A DNA stretch of 9,306 nt from Actinomycetes bacterium (GTDB taxonomy: Bacteria; Actinomycetota; Coriobacteriia; Anaerosomatales; Anaerosomataceae). The DNA is taken from positions 1-9,306 of the forward strand of contig JAJZRZ010000057.1 in the NCBI GenBank assembly GCA_021850085.1. Reading direction: 5' to 3'. The notes beneath the pieces were generated by a model, which saw nothing but the letters and a program-made list of their open reading frames with translations, was not told the DNA's origin and made no database searches. Both the position numbers and the translations under genes were made by a program. Within the stretch, counting starts at the first letter, position 1. Every line of letters starts with the position of its first letter. Shown piece after piece: positions 6,154 to 9,306 of this stretch.

Positions 6154-6225
6154 CCACGAAATCCGGCGAAAGGTCGCGGCGGCCCACCGTCCGGCCATAG
6201 CACTCACGGCAGAAGGAGGAAGAGC

Positions 6226-7431
6226 ATGACGATCGGTACGCGCAGGAAGCTCGCGGTCCTCGTCGCTGCAATCGCGATCCTGGCCATGGCGGTCACGGGT
6301 TGCGATACGGCGGAGGAGCCCGAAGAGGCCGAAGGGGGAGAGGCTGTCACGGTCACCATCGGCGTGGGTGCTCCGCTGACCGACGGTGCTGTGGCACTGG
6401 GCAAGGGTATGGTTCGCGGTGCCAGCCTCGCCGTCAAACAGGCCAACGAGTCGCAGGAGCTCAAGGATCTCGGACTCACCATCGAGGTCGTCGAGGGTGA
6501 TGACAAGGGCGATCCGACCACCGGTGGTAACGTCGCCACTCAGTTCACCTCGAACCCGAACCTCCTCGGCGTCATGGGTCACCTCAACTCGGGTGTCACC
6601 CGCGTTGCGGTGAAGATCTACAACCAGGCCAACGTGCTCCAGGTCAGCCCGGCCAACACCGCCGTGGACCTGACCGAGATGGGTATGGCCAACTACTTCC
6701 GTGTCTGCACCATCGACTCCGTCCAGGGCCCCGCTGCCGCTGACTACGCCTACGACGTGGTGGGCGCCAAGGTGGCTTACGTGGTCGACGACTCGACCGT
6801 CTACGGCGAGGGTCTCGCCGCCGCATGGGCTGGGCAGTTCGAGGCCAATGGCGGTACCGTTGTCGAGATCGAGAAGACCGGCGACAAGGACACTGACTTC
6901 AAGGCGCTCGTCTCCAAGATCAAGGCCGCGAACGTGGACATCGTCTACTATGGCGGCATCTACAACTCTGGTGCTCTGCTCTCCAAGCAGCTCAAGGAGG
7001 GTGGCGTGGCGGTTCCGATGATGAGCGGGGACGGCTGCTACGACGCCGAGTACATCAAACTTGCTGGCGCAGCGAATGCCGAGGGCGACTTCTGCACCTC
7101 CATCGGCTTCCCCGTCGACAAGCTGCCGAAGGCCCAGGACTTCAAGTCCGCTTACGAGGCCGAGTACCCGGGCGAGGCGATCGCTGCCTACGACGCCTAC
7201 TCGTTTGATGCCGCGCAGGTGATCATCAACGCCATCGTGAAGGTCGCCAAGGACCTCGGTACTGACAAGCTCACCACGACCGAGGGCAAGCAGGCGATCC
7301 TGGCCGCCGCCGCCGACAGCGACTTCGAGGGCGTCACCGGCAACGTGTCCTTCGATGAGAAGGGCGACACCACGAACAAGGTCGTCAGCGTGTACGTTGT
7401 CAAGAACGGCGAGTGGGTTCCGGCCGAATAG
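6226..7431 (+). CDS. livK: Branched-chain amino acid ABC transporter, solute-binding lipoprotein
   Basis: This 401-residue lipoprotein belongs to the periplasmic-binding-protein type I (Peripla_BP_6, LivJ/LivK-like) family. The signal peptide has a charged n-region (TRRK), a hydrophobic core and a lipobox AVTGC with the lipidated Cys26, followed by a short acidic linker (residues 27-37). The binding fold starts at VTVTIGVGAPLTDG and continues through the usual GVMGHLNSGVT, NQANVLQVSPANT, AYVVDDSTVYGEG and AYDAYSFDAAQ segments. It should sit on the outer face of the membrane and deliver leucine/isoleucine/valine, or another amino acid or amide, to the permeases encoded downstream; this family's range makes the ligand uncertain. 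Three further cysteines (161, 271, 290) are present. The perfect AGAAGGAGG ribosome site and very biased codon use (AAG, AAC, GGT/GGC, CTC) point to high expression. A strong hairpin follows before livH. Confidence 0.93.
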   Translation: MTIGTRRKLAVLVAAIAILAMAVTGCDTAEEPEEAEGGEAVTVTIGVGAPLTDGAVALGKGMVRGASLAVKQANESQELKDLGLTIEVVEGDDKGDPTTGGNVATQFTSNPNLLGVMGHLNSGVTRVAVKIYNQANVLQVSPANTAVDLTEMGMANYFRVCTIDSVQGPAAADYAYDVVGAKVAYVVDDSTVYGEGLAAAWAGQFEANGGTVVEIEKTGDKDTDFKALVSKIKAANVDIVYYGGIYNSGALLSKQLKEGGVAVPMMSGDGCYDAEYIKLAGAANAEGDFCTSIGFPVDKLPKAQDFKSAYEAEYPGEAIAAYDAYSFDAAQVIINAIVKVAKDLGTDKLTTTEGKQAILAAAADSDFEGVTGNVSFDEKGDTTNKVVSVYVVKNGEWVPAE

Positions 7432-7478
7432 TCGCAACCGCGCAACTGCGTCACGGTCCTGAAGACCAGTAGTTGAAG

Positions 7479-7521
7479 CGCGACCCGGATGGGAGGCACG
7501 CCGGCTCCCATCCGGGTCGTG
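7479..7521 (+). terminator. Strong intercistronic hairpin between livK and livH
   Basis: CGACCCGGATGGGAG (7481-7495) and CTCCCATCCGGGTCG (7505-7519) pair perfectly over 15 bp around a 9-nt loop. The stem extends outward by a G-T wobble and a C-G pair (7479-7480 with 7520-7521). It lies 47 nt after the livK stop. No T-run follows, so full rho-independent termination is unlikely. In this position it more probably protects the 3' end of a livK-only mRNA or partly attenuates read-through into livH. A weaker stem, CTCGG-AGGG-CCGAG (7540-7553), follows. The structure is clear; the role is inferred from operons with the same layout. Confidence 0.7.
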
Positions 7522-7588
7522 AGCGGTGTCCGAATCCCGCTCGGAGGGCCGAGAGCCGTCCGCTTCACGCTCACATTGGGAGTGCAGC

Positions 7589-8575
7589 TTGACGTTCAGC
7601 TATCTGCTTGAGCAAACAATCAACGGTATCACCTTGGGCGGCCTGTACGCGCTCGTCGCGCTCGGCTACACGCTCGTCTACGGCATCTTGCTCATGATCA
7701 ACTTCGCGCATAGCGAGATGTTCATGATGGGCGGTTACGTGGGACTCGGCGTGCTCAAGGTGCTCTCCGACCCAGCGGTGGCCGCCAAGGCCGGCATGGG
7801 CTTTCTGGAGCCCGCGCAGTCATTCTTCAACTCAGGAACCTTCGGGTTCGTCGCGCTGCTCATCGCGACGTTCGGTGTTTCGGCGATCGTCGTGGGAGTC
7901 CTGGGTGTTCTCATCGAGCGGTTCGCGTATCGCCCGCTGCGACACGCGCCGCGTCTCGCCCCGCTCATCTCGGCCATCGGCGTTTCGATCTTCTTGCAGA
8001 ACGCCGTCTTGTTGTGGATCGACAGCAAGCAACTGCCGTACTCTCGAGCGGACGGAAGTGCGTTCCTGACGGCACAGACGGCATTCAACGTCGGAGGCGT
8101 CAACGTATCGACGATGCAGGTGTTCATCATCGTCACGTCGATCGTGCTGATGCTCGCCCTCGACACGTTCGTGTCGAAGACGCGCATGGGCCGTGCGATG
8201 CGGGCCACTTCGCAGGACCGCGAGGCCGCGGGTCTGATGGGAGTCAACATCAACAAGGTCATCGCGCTGGCCTTCTTCATCGGTCCCGCACTCGGCGCGA
8301 TCGCGGGTGTCTTCAACGGTTTCTATTACGGTTCGGTGAAGTTCAACATGGGCTTCATCCCCGGCATCAAGTCGTTCACGGCAGCCGTCATCGGCGGCAT
8401 CGGGAACCTGCGCGGTGCGATGCTGGGAGGCTTCCTCCTCGGGATTGTGGAATCCTGGGCAAGTGGCTTCCTCTCCAATGCCTACCGGGACGTCATCGCG
8501 TTCATCGTCTTGATCCTGGTATTGATCTTCCGTCCGGGCGGACTGCTCGGCGAAGCCGTGACGGAGAAGGTGTAG
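7589..8575 (+). CDS. livH: Branched-chain amino acid ABC transporter permease LivH
   Basis: This 328-residue permease belongs to the LivH family. The N-terminus reads SYLLEQTINGITLGGLYALV, then ALGYTLVYGILLMINFAHSE, the hallmark opening of LivH proteins, and about eight hydrophobic segments follow. The cytoplasmic loop RMGRAMRATSQDREAAGLMGV is the EAA-like segment that contacts the ATPase subunits. Near the end, FTAAVIGGIGNLRGAMLGG and LIFRPGGLLGE are also typical. It would form the membrane channel with LivM. The frame is open back to a GTG at 7526, but that leader is hydrophilic and unlike the family. TTG 7589 gives the standard N-terminus and has GGGAG 6 nt upstream, so I choose it. A TTG start with a modest ribosome site after the hairpin should give lower output than livK. 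The livM start follows after 3 nt. Confidence 0.93.
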   Translation: MTFSYLLEQTINGITLGGLYALVALGYTLVYGILLMINFAHSEMFMMGGYVGLGVLKVLSDPAVAAKAGMGFLEPAQSFFNSGTFGFVALLIATFGVSAIVVGVLGVLIERFAYRPLRHAPRLAPLISAIGVSIFLQNAVLLWIDSKQLPYSRADGSAFLTAQTAFNVGGVNVSTMQVFIIVTSIVLMLALDTFVSKTRMGRAMRATSQDREAAGLMGVNINKVIALAFFIGPALGAIAGVFNGFYYGSVKFNMGFIPGIKSFTAAVIGGIGNLRGAMLGGFLLGIVESWASGFLSNAYRDVIAFIVLILVLIFRPGGLLGEAVTEKV

Positions 8576-8578
8576 CCG

Positions 8579-9304
8579 ATGGCCAAGAACACACTGACCC
8601 TCGGCGCCGACCGCGGCCCAAAGGCCTTGACGCTGACGAAGAAGCTGTTGTACGCGCTTTCTATCTTCTTGGTCTTCGCCGTTCCGGTGACGTTCCAGGC
8701 CGCCGAGGGACTGAGCTTCCTCGTGCGCATCCTCGTCATCGTCGGCATCTGGGTCCTGCTCGCTTTGGGATTGAACATCGTGGTCGGCTACGCCGGCCTT
8801 TTGGATTTGGGTTACATAGCGTTTTATGCGATGGGCGCCTACGCTGGCGTGCTCATCGGGCAGGCGTTCTCTGATGTCCTCGGTGGAGCGACGTACTGGG
8901 TGATGCTGGTGCCCGGCGCCATCGCGGGCGCTGTGACCGGTCTCGCACTCGGCTTCCCCATCCTGCGTCTGCGCGGCGACTATCTCGCGATCGTCACGCT
9001 CGGTTTCGGCGAGATCGTACGCATCTCCCTGAACAACAACATCTTCGGTATCACCAACGGCGCCACCGGTCTGCCGAGGGGTGGCGAGACGCTCATCATG
9101 CCGTGGGGCATGCAGTGGCTCGCGGACAACATCAGGTTCGAAACGCCGCTCGGGTACTTCTTCTTCGGACCCAACCTGTTCTGGTATTTCGTGGTCGTTG
9201 GCCTGTGCGTGCTTGCGATCATCGTCATACGTCGTCTTGACGACTCCCGTCTGGGGCGCGCTTGGATCGCGATGCGGGAGAACGAGGTCGCCGCCTCTGC
9301 ATAG
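8579..9304 (+). CDS. livM: Branched-chain amino acid ABC transporter permease LivM, interrupted at the 3' end
   Basis: The 241 residues read here match the LivM permease family. A hydrophilic N-terminus is followed by hydrophobic segments, then the conserved GLNIVVGYAGLLDLGYIAFY and LRLRGDYLAIVTLGFGEIVR stretches and an extracytoplasmic loop (about 155-200). The start of the EAA-like cytoplasmic loop, RLGRAWIAMRENEVAASA, comes last. A TAG at 9302-9304 then ends the frame, two bases before the sequence stops. LivM proteins normally run on for roughly another 70-130 residues with several more membrane helices, so as written this is a truncated and probably non-functional product. Either the gene is truly broken, or an error at a contig edge created the stop. 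ATG 8579 lies 3 nt after the livH stop, with GGAGAAGG inside the end of livH as ribosome site. The ATPase genes livG and livF would be expected next, outside the window. Confidence 0.85.
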   Translation: MAKNTLTLGADRGPKALTLTKKLLYALSIFLVFAVPVTFQAAEGLSFLVRILVIVGIWVLLALGLNIVVGYAGLLDLGYIAFYAMGAYAGVLIGQAFSDVLGGATYWVMLVPGAIAGAVTGLALGFPILRLRGDYLAIVTLGFGEIVRISLNNNIFGITNGATGLPRGGETLIMPWGMQWLADNIRFETPLGYFFFGPNLFWYFVVVGLCVLAIIVIRRLDDSRLGRAWIAMRENEVAASA

Positions 9305-9306
9305 AT

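Noticed and set aside
6094..7437. 447-codon open frame on the minus strand opposite livK
   Set aside because: It mirrors livK almost exactly, its valine/glycine/aspartate/histidine-rich translation is what an antisense frame of strongly G/C-ending codons gives, and it has no recognisable domain. livK itself is certain.
1..9306. CRISPR arrays, insertion sequences, tRNA/rRNA genes, phage or defence genes
   Set aside because: No regularly spaced repeats, transposase motifs, RNA-gene signatures or recognisable defence proteins were seen on either strand.

Overview
The window looks like a stretch of a high-GC, probably actinobacterial chromosome. Third codon positions are strongly G/C, GTG and TTG starts occur, and genes are closely packed. 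All convincing genes lie on the + strand. A more precise placement, such as a Coriobacteriia-like anaerobe, would be a guess. Both ends may be contig ends: the last gene stops abnormally two bases before the end of the sequence.

Region 1 (1-1470) is a small redox/metal cluster: a two-helix membrane protein with a C-terminal zinc ribbon, a free-standing HMA metal-binding chaperone (GMHCPSC) and a CcdA-type thiol electron transporter. Region 2 (1471-4691) is a two-gene partner-switching module. A GAF-GAF-GAF-SpoIIE/PP2C phosphatase (RsbU-like) precedes a protein that fuses an anti-anti-sigma STAS domain to an RsbW/SpoIIAB-type serine kinase domain. No sigma factor is present, so the output is not visible here. 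Both genes carry a long perfect inverted repeat inside the coding sequence. Region 3 (4760-6048) is a translationally coupled pair: a nitroreductase-family flavoprotein and a HAD-family hydrolase overlapping by 4 nt.

Region 4 (6049-9306) is the front of a branched-chain amino acid (LIV/HAAT-type) ABC importer operon. A leader has promoter-like elements, two dyads and a strong Shine-Dalgarno. Next come a lipoprotein solute-binding protein, a 15-bp perfect intercistronic hairpin, and the permease genes livH (TTG start) and livM. The ATPase genes livG and livF are expected beyond the right end. livM is interrupted by a TAG inside its conserved cytoplasmic loop motif at residue 241.

Most of the content is recognisable housekeeping and signalling. 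The most distinctive items are the STAS-kinase fusion beside its cognate-looking phosphatase, the long intragenic inverted repeats in those two genes, the livK-livH hairpin, and the interrupted livM. I see no mobile element, CRISPR array, tRNA or rRNA, and no system that I can call entirely new. No gene-free stretch exceeds about 180 nt.
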